A stretch of 64,000 bases of DNA from Acidimangrovimonas sediminis (lineage in GTDB: Bacteria > Pseudomonadota > Alphaproteobacteria > Rhodobacterales > Rhodobacteraceae), in contig NZ_PHSN01000014.1 in assembly GCF_002871005.1 (NCBI RefSeq), forward strand, positions 124,001 through 188,000, given 5' to 3'. Both the position numbers and the translations under genes were made by a program. The notes under the pieces were generated by a model. That model saw only the letters and a list, made by a program, of their open reading frames with translations. It was not told the origin of the DNA and did no database searches. Of this stretch, positions 18,146-25,912 are shown in pieces; the first letter of the stretch is position 1, and every line of letters starts with the position of its first letter.

Positions 18146-18183
18146 CCGGCGCGGCGCGGCCCCTGGGGCATGCGCCGCGCCGG
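18146..18183 (+). other. Intercistronic GC hairpin after the binding-protein gene
   Basis: CCGGCGCGGCGC (18146-18157) pairs perfectly with GCGCCGCGCCGG (18172-18183) across a 14-nt loop. There is no T-run, so it is probably an mRNA-stabilising or partially terminating element that raises binding-protein output over the permease and ATPase, as known for maltose- and histidine-type operons. Confidence 0.6.
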
Positions 18184-18245
18184 CACGATCCGGCGGCCCC
18201 TGCCGGGCAGGCGGCGCCACCCCAACCAACGACAATGAGTGACGG

Positions 18246-19049
18246 ATGAACACCCCCCGCAGGCGCCCCCAATCGCGCATCGGCCAGCCGATCTCCCGGC
18301 GCAGCTACCTCGCGACAAGCATCCTCGTCTTCGTGGCGATCGGACTGGTCTGGTTCGTGCTGACCACCTCGGGCATCGTCAGCCCGATCTTCCTGCCCTC
18401 GCCCGGCAAGGTCGTGTCGCAGCTCTGGACGCTGGCGCTGAACGGCACGCTGTGGGATGATCTCGTGGCCTCGCTCTACCGCATCTTCGTGGGCTTCCTG
18501 ATCGCCACGGCGGCGGCGATCCCGATCGGGCTGATGATCGGCAACTTCGCCCGCTGGGAGGCCGCTATCGAGCCGCTGGTGGATTTCATCCGCTACATGC
18601 CGGTGACCGCCTTCGTGCCGCTGACGATCCTGTGGACCGGCACCGGCGACATGCAGAAATTCACCATCATCTTCATCGGCACCTTCTTCCAGCAGGTCCT
18701 GATGGTGATGGATAACGTCAAGCGCGTGCCGCGCGACTTCATCGGACTGGGCCGCACGCTGGACCTTTCGGACATGCAGATCCTGCGCCGCATCGTCCTT
18801 CCCAGCGCGATGCCCGGCATCTGGGACACGGTGCGCATCACGCTGGGCTGGTCCTGGACCTGGCTGGTGCTGGCCGAGCTGGTCGCCGCGACCTCGGGCC
18901 TCGGCTACCGCATCACCGTCTCGCAGCGCTATTTCCAGACCGGCACGATCATCGGCTACATCCTGCTTCTGGGCTTTCTCGGCCTGATCGCCGACCAGGT
19001 GATGAAGGCGCTCGGAAAGCGCCTGTTCCGCCAAGACACCCAGCACTGA
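18246..19049 (+). CDS. ABC importer permease, SsuC/TauC type
   Basis: The 267-aa inner-membrane protein has about six helices, starting with TSILVFVAIGLVWFVLT. The cytoplasmic EAA-like loop reads ARTLDLSDMQ-type (GLGRTLDLSDMQILRRIVLPSAMPG in the window of about 157-181), typical of SsuC/TauC/NrtB permeases. FIRYMPVTAFVPLTILWTG also matches the family. The ribosome-binding site is weak, consistent with lower expression behind the hairpin. It lies between the binding-protein and ATPase genes. Confidence 0.9.
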   Translation: MNTPRRRPQSRIGQPISRRSYLATSILVFVAIGLVWFVLTTSGIVSPIFLPSPGKVVSQLWTLALNGTLWDDLVASLYRIFVGFLIATAAAIPIGLMIGNFARWEAAIEPLVDFIRYMPVTAFVPLTILWTGTGDMQKFTIIFIGTFFQQVLMVMDNVKRVPRDFIGLGRTLDLSDMQILRRIVLPSAMPGIWDTVRITLGWSWTWLVLAELVAATSGLGYRITVSQRYFQTGTIIGYILLLGFLGLIADQVMKALGKRLFRQDTQH

Positions 19050-19061
19050 GGGGGCCCGACC

Positions 19062-19850
19062 ATGACCGAACCGAAACTGCGCATCCGCGGCCTTGGCAAG
19101 ACCTTCCACAGCGACAAGCGCACGGTCGAGGCGCTGCGCGGCATCGACCTCGACATCGCGCTGAACGAATTCGTCTGCCTCGTCGGCGCCTCGGGCTGCG
19201 GCAAGAGCACGCTTCTGAGCATCGTCGCGGGCCTGCAGGACCATACTGTGGGCGAGATGGCGATCGACGGCGACCCGATCCTCGGCCCCGGCCTCGACCG
19301 CGGCGTGGTGTTCCAGTCCTACACCCTGCTGCCCTGGCTGACCGCACAGCAGAACGTCGAATTCGCCCTGCGCGCGGCGGGCAAGGACAGCGCCGCCTGC
19401 CGCGCCATCGCGCGCGAGCATCTGGAGCTGGTGAAGCTGGAGAATTTCGCGGGCCACTACCCGGCGGAGCTTTCGGGCGGGATGAAGCAGCGCGTGGCGA
19501 TCGCGCGCGCGCTGTCCTACCGGCCCAAGATGCTGTTGATGGACGAACCCTTCGGCGCGCTGGACGCGCTGACCCGGCAACAGATGCAAAGCCTGCTGAC
19601 CCAGATCTGGGAGGAGCACAAGCTGACCGTCCTCTTCGTCACCCACGATGTCGAGGAGGCGGTGTTCCTCGCCGACCGGATCGCGGTGATGGCGCCCTCG
19701 CCCGGGCGGATCGTGCAACAGTTCGACGTGGGCCTGGGCCGCCCGCGGCACGAGGACCTGATGGAAACGCCCGAGTTCATGCAGATGCAGCGGCAGGTGC
19801 ACCGCGCCATCCTCGACGCCGCGCGCCCGCAGGCGGGTGCCGAGGCCTGA
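19062..19850 (+). CDS. ABC importer ATP-binding protein, SsuB/TauB type
   Basis: The 262-aa ATPase has Walker A GASGCGKST (about 46-54), the Q-loop VFQSYTLLPWLT, signature LSGGMKQR and Walker B MLLMDEPFGALD, all typical of SsuB/TauB/NrtD. It contacts the permease at the inner membrane and powers import. GAGGGGG precedes the ATG and only 12 bp separate it from the permease stop. The following gene is convergent, so the importer operon ends here. Confidence 0.92.
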   Translation: MTEPKLRIRGLGKTFHSDKRTVEALRGIDLDIALNEFVCLVGASGCGKSTLLSIVAGLQDHTVGEMAIDGDPILGPGLDRGVVFQSYTLLPWLTAQQNVEFALRAAGKDSAACRAIAREHLELVKLENFAGHYPAELSGGMKQRVAIARALSYRPKMLLMDEPFGALDALTRQQMQSLLTQIWEEHKLTVLFVTHDVEEAVFLADRIAVMAPSPGRIVQQFDVGLGRPRHEDLMETPEFMQMQRQVHRAILDAARPQAGAEA

Positions 19851-19860
19851 ACGCCCCCGG

Positions 19861-19901
19861 CCCCCGTCTGGGCCCCCGGTCTGGGCCCCCGTCTGGGCCC
19901 C
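19861..19901. repeat. Three imperfect tandem copies of a CCCCCGTCTGGG unit
   Basis: In the 67 bp between the convergent ATPase and aminotransferase genes, a 12-13 bp unit (CCCC-G/GG-TCTGGG) is repeated three times. It may act as a weak bidirectional stop for transcription or be plain slippage-derived sequence. Confidence 0.55.
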
Positions 19902-19917
19902 GATCCGTGCGGAGCGG

Positions 19918-21021
19918 CTAGAGGAGCGCGGCCAGCGCCGCAAGGAACTGGTCGTTCTCGCACCGCAGGCCGACCGAGACGCGAAGCCACGTCTCGTACC
20001 CCGGCTGCTTCCACGGCTTCACGATCACCCCGCCGTCGACCAGCCGGTCGGCCAGCGCCACCGCCGCCTGCCCGGTCTCGACGAACAGGAAGTTCCCCCG
20101 CGACGGCAGCACCCGGCAGCCAAGCCGCGTCAGCACCTCGGCCATCCGCGCGCGCTCTGCCGTGACCTCGGCCACGGCGGCCCGCATCGCCCCCTCGTGC
20201 GCCAGCGCCGCCAGCGCCCCGGCCTGCGCCGGCGCATTCACGTTGAACGGCGTCCGCACGAGGTTCATGCCCCGCACCAGCTCGGCATCGTTGCTCAGGC
20301 CATAGCCGATCCGCAGCCCCGCCATGCCATAGGCCTTGGAGAAGGTGCGCAGGACCAGAAGCGGCTTGTCATGCGACATCAGCCGTGCCGTACCCTCCAT
20401 GTACCCCGCCCCACGCGCATATTCGACATAGGCCTCGTCGAGGCACAGCACCGCGTCGGGGTGCTGTGCCGCCAGCAGCGCGTCGAGGTCTTCGGGCGAA
20501 AGCCACAGACCCGCCGGGTTCATCGGGTTGGCGATCAGGATCAGCCGCACCGGCCGGGCCGCCGCCGACAGCAGCGCGGCCATGTCGATCGCATGATCCG
20601 GCGTCAGGCCGATCCGCGTGACGCCCGCCCCCATCATCACCGCGTAATCCTCGTGCAGCGGGAACGAGGGGTAAAGCGTGACGACCTCGTCCCCCGGGCC
20701 GAGAAGGCAGCGCGCCAGCACGTTCAGCAGGTCCTCGGACCCGTCGCCGAACAGGATCTGACCCGTGGGCACCCCGGTCCGCGCCGACAGCACCTCGGCC
20801 AGCGCCCGCCCGCCCGGATCGGGATAGACATGCGCCTGCCCAAGCGCCGCCGCCATCGCCGCGGCAACCTCGGGCGCGGCGGGATAGGGATTCTCGTTCG
20901 ATCCCAGCTTGGCGATCGGCCCGCCGCCGCAACGGTCCTTCACATCCGCGAGGGTGAGCCCCGAGTTGTAGCTTGCCAGCGGGGCAAGTTCCGGGCGCAG
21001 GCGGGTCTTTGCGGAAAGCAT
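19918..21021 (-). CDS. HisC-like class I/II aminotransferase (PLP enzyme)
   Basis: The 367-aa enzyme shows the histidinol-phosphate aminotransferase pattern: KLGSNENPYPAAP near the start, the PNPxxP-like NPMNPAGLWL, the Asp motif LCLDEAYVEYA, the Schiff-base lysine in TFSKAYGMAGLRIGYG and the C-terminal arginine in LRVSVG. The ATG at 21021 has GGAG about ten bases upstream; a TTG at 21063 would place the start next to the operator. It is divergent from the SDR gene with a HutC-type operator in the 78-bp gap. In this catabolic setting a role in histidine synthesis is unlikely; it could move the amino group of the imported compound or of an intermediate such as sulfopyruvate. That assignment is inference. 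Confidence 0.85.
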   Translation of the reverse strand: MLSAKTRLRPELAPLASYNSGLTLADVKDRCGGGPIAKLGSNENPYPAAPEVAAAMAAALGQAHVYPDPGGRALAEVLSARTGVPTGQILFGDGSEDLLNVLARCLLGPGDEVVTLYPSFPLHEDYAVMMGAGVTRIGLTPDHAIDMAALLSAAARPVRLILIANPMNPAGLWLSPEDLDALLAAQHPDAVLCLDEAYVEYARGAGYMEGTARLMSHDKPLLVLRTFSKAYGMAGLRIGYGLSNDAELVRGMNLVRTPFNVNAPAQAGALAALAHEGAMRAAVAEVTAERARMAEVLTRLGCRVLPSRGNFLFVETGQAAVALADRLVDGGVIVKPWKQPGYETWLRVSVGLRCENDQFLAALAALL

Positions 21022-21068
21022 TCGAGTGGACTCCGATTGACGGATGGGGGAAAGTTGTGCCAATCCTA

Positions 21069-21079
21069 TGTATATACTT
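21069..21079 (+). promoter_or_regulatory. Putative HutC-type operator, copy 2
   Basis: TGTATATACTT lies in the 78-bp gap between the divergent aminotransferase (start 21021) and SDR (start 21100) genes, 20 bp before the SDR ATG. It is identical to the copy at 16834-16844 in the opposite orientation. A repressor bound here would block both promoters. Confidence 0.68.
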
Positions 21080-21099
21080 TATCGCGACAAGGGAAAGCC

Positions 21100-21891
21100 A
21101 TGTCCGCCACCCCCGAAACCCCGCCCGCCGCCTTCCTGACGCAGCTCTTCGGGCTTTCGGGCAAGCGGGTGCTGGTGACGGGCGCCAGCCGCGGCATCGG
21201 CCGGGCGCTGGCGATCGGCTGCGCCCGCGCGGGCGCCGAGCTGATCGTGACCGCCCGCAGGCGTGACGCGCTGGACGAGACGATCGCCGCGATCGACGCC
21301 ACGGGCGCACGGGCCACCCCCCTGCCCTTCGACCAGCGCGACATCGCCGCGACCGAAGCCGCGCTGACCGCGCTTTCCGCCCCCGTCGACGTGCTGATCA
21401 ACAACGCCGGGATCGAGGAGGTCCGCCCCGCGACCGAGATCGACGAGGCGCTGTGGGACCGGATCGTCGACACCAACCTCAAGGGCGCCTTCTTCGTCGC
21501 CCGCACCGTGGCGCGCGGCATGCTTGCCCGCGGCGCGGGGGCGATCATCAACCTCGCCTCGCTGACCTCCTTCGTCGGCGTGGGCACCGCGGTGCCCTAT
21601 TCGGCGTCGAAATCCGGCGTGCTGGGGATGACCCGGGCGCTGGCCGCCGAATGGGCGCCTTCGGGCCTGCGCGTCAACGCCATCGCGCCGGGATACTTCC
21701 GCACCGGGCTGACCGACGTGTTCTACCAGGATCCCGCCTGGGTCGACGCGATGACCGCCAAGGTGCCGATGGGGCGCCTCGGCGATCTCGACGACCTGGT
21801 GGGCGCCGCGCTCTTCCTCGGCAGCGACGCCGCGCGCTATGTCAACGGCCAGTGCATCGTGATCGACGGGGGATACCTCTCGACCCTCTGA
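21100..21891 (+). CDS. Short-chain dehydrogenase/reductase (HpsP-like candidate)
   Basis: The 263-aa protein is a classical SDR: the cofactor motif TGASRGIG (about 27-34), NNAG, the catalytic serine in INLASLTSF and the YxxxK pair in PYSASKSG. It is a cytoplasmic NAD(P)-dependent alcohol dehydrogenase. It opens an operon with a HisD-family enzyme and a zinc alcohol dehydrogenase. The same three families occur together as hpsP, hpsN and hpsO for 2,3-dihydroxypropane-1-sulfonate, where two of them are thought to invert the C2 stereocentre. This makes a polyol C2 oxidoreductase a good hypothesis, not a proof. Confidence 0.87.
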   Translation: MSATPETPPAAFLTQLFGLSGKRVLVTGASRGIGRALAIGCARAGAELIVTARRRDALDETIAAIDATGARATPLPFDQRDIAATEAALTALSAPVDVLINNAGIEEVRPATEIDEALWDRIVDTNLKGAFFVARTVARGMLARGAGAIINLASLTSFVGVGTAVPYSASKSGVLGMTRALAAEWAPSGLRVNAIAPGYFRTGLTDVFYQDPAWVDAMTAKVPMGRLGDLDDLVGAALFLGSDAARYVNGQCIVIDGGYLSTL

Positions 21892-21985
21892 CCGCCCCGC
21901 CTGTCTACCCTCCCGCGCGCGCGCCGCGCCTCCTCCCTGCCCCGGGTCCTTCAGCCCCCGGATGCCCCTTCAGAAAGGACCCCCA

Positions 21986-23311
21986 ATGACCGACGTCAAC
22001 GTCAAGATCCTCAGCGAGCTGAGCGCCGAGGCGCGCGCCGCTCTGGTCCAGCGCTCGGAATCGGACCTGTCGTTCTTCCTCGAGAAGGTCGACCCGATCA
22101 TCGAGGCGGTCCGCACCGAGGGCGACGCGGCGCTGGTCCGCTTCGGGCGGGAGCTTGACCGGGCCGAAGGGTTGACAGCTGGCAACCTCAAGGCCACCGA
22201 GGCGGAGTTCGACGCGGCCTTCGACGCGGTCGCCCCCGAGGTGATCGAGGCGATCCGCTTCGGCATCAACAACATCCGCACCTTCCACGAGGAGCAGGCG
22301 CCCGAGCCGATGTGGCTCAAGGAGGTCCGCCCCGGCGCCTTCGCGGGCGACCGCTTCACCCCGATCAACTCGGTCGCGCTCTACGTCCCGCGCGGCAAGG
22401 GGGCGTTTCCGTCAGTCACGATGATGACCTCGGTACCGGCGGTGGTGGCCGGGGTGCCGAATCTGTCGATCCTCACCCCGCCCGGTCCGGATGGCGGCGT
22501 CGATGCGGCCACCCTGGTCGCGGCGCGGCTGGCGGGGGTGGATACCGTCTACAAGGTCGGCGGCGCGCAGGCGGTGGCGGCCGTGGCCTTCGGCACCGAG
22601 ACGGTGAAGAAGGCGCAAAAGATCGTGGGCCCCGGCAGCCCCTGGGTCGTCGCCGCGAAACGCCGCCTCGGCGGCATCATCGACCCGGGCCTTCCCGCCG
22701 GCCCGTCCGAGGTGATGATCCTTGCCGACGACACGGTGCACGGCGGGCTTGCCGCGATGGACCTGCTGATCGAGGCCGAGCACGGCCCCGACAGCTCCGC
22801 CTGGCTGGTGACCCCCTCGCGCCGGGTGATGGAGGAGGCTCTGGCCGCCCTGCCCGACCTCTGGTCGAAGATGACGCCCTCGCGCGTGGAATTCTCGCAA
22901 AAGGTGCTGGCCGGTCCCTCGGGCGGCATCGCGCTGGCAGCCTCGATGGATGACGCCATCGCCTTCGTCAACGCCTACGCCCCGGAACACCTTGAGATCC
23001 TGTCCACCAAGGCCTTCGACTACCTCGGCGAGATCACCGAGGCGGCCGAGATCCTGCTGGGCACCCACACGCCCGTGTCGATCGCCAACTTCGCGCTGGG
23101 GCCGAACGCGGTTCTGCCCACCTCGCGCGGGGCCAACACCTACGGGCCGCTGTCGGTAAGCGATTTCGTCCGCCGCAGCTCCATCGGCTACGTCACCGCC
23201 AAGGGCTATCCCGAGATGGCGCAGGCGGCGAAGACGCTGGCGGAATACGAGGGCTTCAGCTCGCATGCCAACGCGGTCAGCGACCTGCGCAAGACCTACC
23301 TGCCGGAGTAA
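21986..23311 (+). CDS. Histidinol dehydrogenase family enzyme, probably HpsN-like (sulfopropanediol dehydrogenase type)
   Basis: The 441-aa NAD-dependent enzyme carries the HisD fold signatures, including GPSEVMILADD and the catalytic pair in APEHLEI (E334, H335). The metal-site and substrate residues differ from true HisD. The Gln of QAEHGPDS is Glu here (IEAEHGPDS, E263), the Asp ligand is Asn (SIANF, N368), and the His that holds the imidazole is Ala (PNAVLPT, A375); H266, E422 and H427 are kept. HpsN, about 436 aa, is the known HisD-family member that oxidises 2,3-dihydroxypropane-1-sulfonate to sulfolactate. Neighbouring SDR and zinc-ADH genes fit the hpsNOP set. AAAGGA precedes the ATG. 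HisD proper is unlikely; the exact diol is not proven. Confidence 0.85.
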   Translation: MTDVNVKILSELSAEARAALVQRSESDLSFFLEKVDPIIEAVRTEGDAALVRFGRELDRAEGLTAGNLKATEAEFDAAFDAVAPEVIEAIRFGINNIRTFHEEQAPEPMWLKEVRPGAFAGDRFTPINSVALYVPRGKGAFPSVTMMTSVPAVVAGVPNLSILTPPGPDGGVDAATLVAARLAGVDTVYKVGGAQAVAAVAFGTETVKKAQKIVGPGSPWVVAAKRRLGGIIDPGLPAGPSEVMILADDTVHGGLAAMDLLIEAEHGPDSSAWLVTPSRRVMEEALAALPDLWSKMTPSRVEFSQKVLAGPSGGIALAASMDDAIAFVNAYAPEHLEILSTKAFDYLGEITEAAEILLGTHTPVSIANFALGPNAVLPTSRGANTYGPLSVSDFVRRSSIGYVTAKGYPEMAQAAKTLAEYEGFSSHANAVSDLRKTYLPE

Positions 23312-23314
23312 ACC

Positions 23315-24328
23315 ATGCAATCGGTGCGCCTCCACGGCATCGGCGACCTGCGGGTCGAGGATATCGCCGTCCCCGCCGCCCCCGGCCCGGACGAGGCGCT
23401 GATCCGCGTCACCATGGCGGGGATCTGCGGCTCCGACCTGCACAACTTCCGCACCGGCGCCTGGATCACCCGCGCGCCCAGCGTCGCCGGGCACGAGTTC
23501 ACCGGGATCGTCGAAAGCGTGGGGGCGGGCGTCGGCCACGTGGCACCGGGCGACCGGGTGATCGTCGACAGCCGCCATGTCTGCGGCACCTGCCCCGCCT
23601 GTCTGTCGGGCCGCGGGCAGGTCTGCGCCAATCTCGGCTTCCTGGGCGAGGTGATCGACGGCGGCTTTGCCGAGGCCACGCTGGTGCCGGGGCGGAACCT
23701 TCTGCGCGCGCCCGAGGGCGTTCCCGACCGCCACCTGGCGATGGCCGAACCGCTGGCCGTGGCGCTTCACGCGCTCGACCGGCTGGCGCCGCCCCCGGGG
23801 GCGCCCGTGCTGGTCGCGGGTTGCGGCCCGATCGGCGGGCTGGTGGCGCTGCTGGCGGCCGAGGCGGGCCATGCCGTCACCGTTCTCGACACCAACGCCG
23901 CGCGCGCCGCGCTGGTGGCAGAGGCGACCGGCGGCCACGTAGCCGACCCCGGGGCCCCGCTCCCCGCCGGGATCGAGCATGCCGTCGACACCACCGGCCA
24001 TGCCGCGGTGATCGGCAAGCTGGCAGCCGACCTTCCCGGTTGCGGTCGCCTCGCCCTCGTGGGGATCGGCCGCGCGGGCCCGGTCCTCGACCCCCTCGCA
24101 CTGGTCGAGCGGGAGCTTACCATCCTCGGCTGTCACGCCTTTACCGACGCGGACCTTGCCGGGATCGCCCGGCGCCTGCCCGCGCTCTCTCCCCGCCTCG
24201 ACCCGTTCATCGCGGCCGAGATCCCGCTCTCCGAGGTGCCCGCCGCCTACGCCCGCCACCTCGCGGGCGAGGTCGGCGGCCTCAAGACCCTGATCCTCTG
24301 CCCCCCCGAGGCCCCCGAGACACCATGA
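23315..24328 (+). CDS. Zinc-dependent alcohol dehydrogenase, MDR family (HpsO-like candidate)
   Basis: The 337-aa enzyme has the MDR catalytic zinc cysteine in GICGSDLH, the GHEFTGIVESVG motif, the structural zinc cysteines in HVCGTCPACLSGRGQVC and a Rossmann motif VAGCGPIGG. It is a cytoplasmic NAD(P)-dependent dehydrogenase for a polyol or secondary alcohol. It starts three bases after the HisD-family stop and overlaps the next gene by ATGA, so all four genes form one operon. Together with the SDR it could convert one enantiomer of a diol into the other through a ketone. Confidence 0.88.
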   Translation: MQSVRLHGIGDLRVEDIAVPAAPGPDEALIRVTMAGICGSDLHNFRTGAWITRAPSVAGHEFTGIVESVGAGVGHVAPGDRVIVDSRHVCGTCPACLSGRGQVCANLGFLGEVIDGGFAEATLVPGRNLLRAPEGVPDRHLAMAEPLAVALHALDRLAPPPGAPVLVAGCGPIGGLVALLAAEAGHAVTVLDTNAARAALVAEATGGHVADPGAPLPAGIEHAVDTTGHAAVIGKLAADLPGCGRLALVGIGRAGPVLDPLALVERELTILGCHAFTDADLAGIARRLPALSPRLDPFIAAEIPLSEVPAAYARHLAGEVGGLKTLILCPPEAPETP

Positions 24329-25632
24329 CTGCCCCCTCCCGGACCGCAAGAATCCGCGCCCTCGCCCGCACCGACCGTCCCGCGGCCGAGGCCGAGCTGG
24401 CCGCCTTCATCGCCGAACTTTTCGACATCCCGGTCAGCGACCTCAGGATCAATGTCGACCAGTATTCGCTCAACTCCCTCAACGGCTTCTTCATGTCGGG
24501 CAGCGCCGGGCGGTTCTTCAAGTTCCACCAGGAAGAGGGCGAGGAGGCGATGCGCGGCGAATATTACCGCGCCGATATCCTGGCCCGCGCCGGTCTGCCG
24601 GTGGATCAGCCGCTGCACATGTCCACCCTTCCGGGAGAGCAGCTTCTGGTCTACGCCAAGCGCGAGGATCCGCGCTTTTCCGACGTGCTCTTCGCCCTCG
24701 ACCAGCACGACGACCCGGCGGCGACCGAACGCGCGGCCCGGGCCGAGGCCGCGCTGAACGACCATATCCTTGCCTGCGCGCGCGAAAGCCTGACCCCGAT
24801 CACCCCGGAACAATCGGCGGCGGAACCCGTGCACCGGCTGTTCCACGAACGCCTTGTCGCGCCGGAGACCCGGGCCTATCCCGGCGGGCGGCTGGCAAGT
24901 TTCTACGTCGGCAAGGACTTTCTTTTCCCGGGCGGCCTGCGCCTGCACTGGGACCAGCTGAGTACCGCGACGCCGGTGATCAACGGGCTGGAATACCGCC
25001 ATACCCTGGGCGAGATCTTCGACCGCGCCCACGCCCGCTATGCCCCCGCGCGGCTGGCCGATGCGGGCGGGATCGTGGGCCATGGCGATGCCCACAACGC
25101 CAATGTCTGGTACGAGCGCGGGACCGATGGCGACCGCCTGTCGTTCTTCGACCCGGCCTTCGCCGGCGATCACCTGCCCGCGCTGGTGGCCGAGGTGAAA
25201 TCGACCTTCCACAACATCTTTGCCCATCCCTTCTGGCTTTATAACCCCGAGATGGCGGCCGAACGCTTTGCCGCCCGCGTGGACTATGCCGACGCCCGGT
25301 TGACGATCGACACCGACTGGGCGCCCACCCCGGTCCGCCGGCGCCTGCTGGAGATCAAGGTGGCGCATTTCTGGAAACCGTGGCTTGCCCATCTGGCCGC
25401 GCAAGGGATGCTGCCCGCGGACTGGGAGGAGGTGATCCGCCTCGGCCTGTTCCTGTCGCCCACGCTGGTGATGAACCTCAACGCGGGCGAAGGGGCCGAC
25501 CGGCACAACCCGGTTTCGTCGGCGATCGGGTTGTCCGTCGCGCTGGCGGCCGGGTCGCGGCCGGTCGAGGGCGAGGACGATTTCACCCGGATGTTCACCC
25601 GAATGGCCCCGATTGCCGCATCGGGGGGCTGA
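24325..25632 (+). CDS. APH/choline-kinase-fold protein of unknown substrate
   Basis: The 435-aa product has the catalytic-loop motif of aminoglycoside/choline kinases, GHGDAHNANVW (HGDxHxxN), followed by the metal-binding FFDPAFAGDH. The N-terminal lobe is poorly conserved, with no clear glycine-rich loop but a FFKFHQEEGEEAMRGEYY segment that may supply the ATP lysine and glutamate. The final part is helical. It overlaps the zinc-ADH stop by ATGA and ends the operon. Phosphorylation of a small alcohol is the usual role of the family. In a DHPS-type pathway no kinase is expected, so either the substrate differs or the protein has another job. Confidence 0.68.
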   Translation: MTAPSRTARIRALARTDRPAAEAELAAFIAELFDIPVSDLRINVDQYSLNSLNGFFMSGSAGRFFKFHQEEGEEAMRGEYYRADILARAGLPVDQPLHMSTLPGEQLLVYAKREDPRFSDVLFALDQHDDPAATERAARAEAALNDHILACARESLTPITPEQSAAEPVHRLFHERLVAPETRAYPGGRLASFYVGKDFLFPGGLRLHWDQLSTATPVINGLEYRHTLGEIFDRAHARYAPARLADAGGIVGHGDAHNANVWYERGTDGDRLSFFDPAFAGDHLPALVAEVKSTFHNIFAHPFWLYNPEMAAERFAARVDYADARLTIDTDWAPTPVRRRLLEIKVAHFWKPWLAHLAAQGMLPADWEEVIRLGLFLSPTLVMNLNAGEGADRHNPVSSAIGLSVALAAGSRPVEGEDDFTRMFTRMAPIAASGG

Positions 25633-25870
25633 AACGGCCAGATCCGGATCTGTGCGAGATGGCGGATCCTGGCCGCCACCCCGCGCAGCGTGTCCAATAT
25701 GAGAAGGGCTCCGTGGCGCAGGACCACCGGAAGCTGCACGTCCGCGCGACTATTGTCCTTGGCGACGCCCTTCGGCATGCGGCGCATTTGGCGGCGTGGG
25801 AGCAGTGATCTTTCCTGACCGCGGGCGCGCCTATCTCGGAATGGCGGGGTGATCCGGCGGCGGGCGATGC

Positions 25871-25907
25871 AAAAGCCCCCCCTGTCCGTTCCGGCGACAG
25901 GGAGGGT
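25871..25907 (-). terminator. Rho-independent terminator of the GntR gene
   Basis: On the minus strand CCCTCCCTGTC pairs with GACAGGGGGGG around an eight-base loop, followed by CTTTTGC. It starts six bases after the stop codon of the GntR-family gene. The rest of 25633-25870 shows no recognisable gene. Confidence 0.75.
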
Positions 25908-25912
25908 TAGCC

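Noticed and set aside
17058-19943. 961-codon minus-strand frame across the SsuACB-like operon
   Set aside because: The plus strand carries three clear transporter genes; the antisense product is low-complexity.
19918-21063. TTG start at 21063 for the HisC-like gene
   Set aside because: It lies against the operator and lacks a good ribosome-binding site; ATG 21021 has GGAG about ten bases upstream.
19918-23311. HisC-like and HisD-like genes as part of histidine biosynthesis
   Set aside because: No other his genes are near; the HisD-like active site lacks the imidazole-binding His and a metal Asp; the genes are divergent and share HutC-type operators with an importer.
22412-24349. 645-codon minus-strand frame opposite the HisD-family and zinc-ADH genes
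   Set aside because: Shadow of two genes with intact catalytic motifs; no recognisable domain.
25633-25870. Possible short gene between the APH-fold gene and the GntR terminator
   Set aside because: Frames on both strands are short and give no recognisable product or ribosome-binding site.
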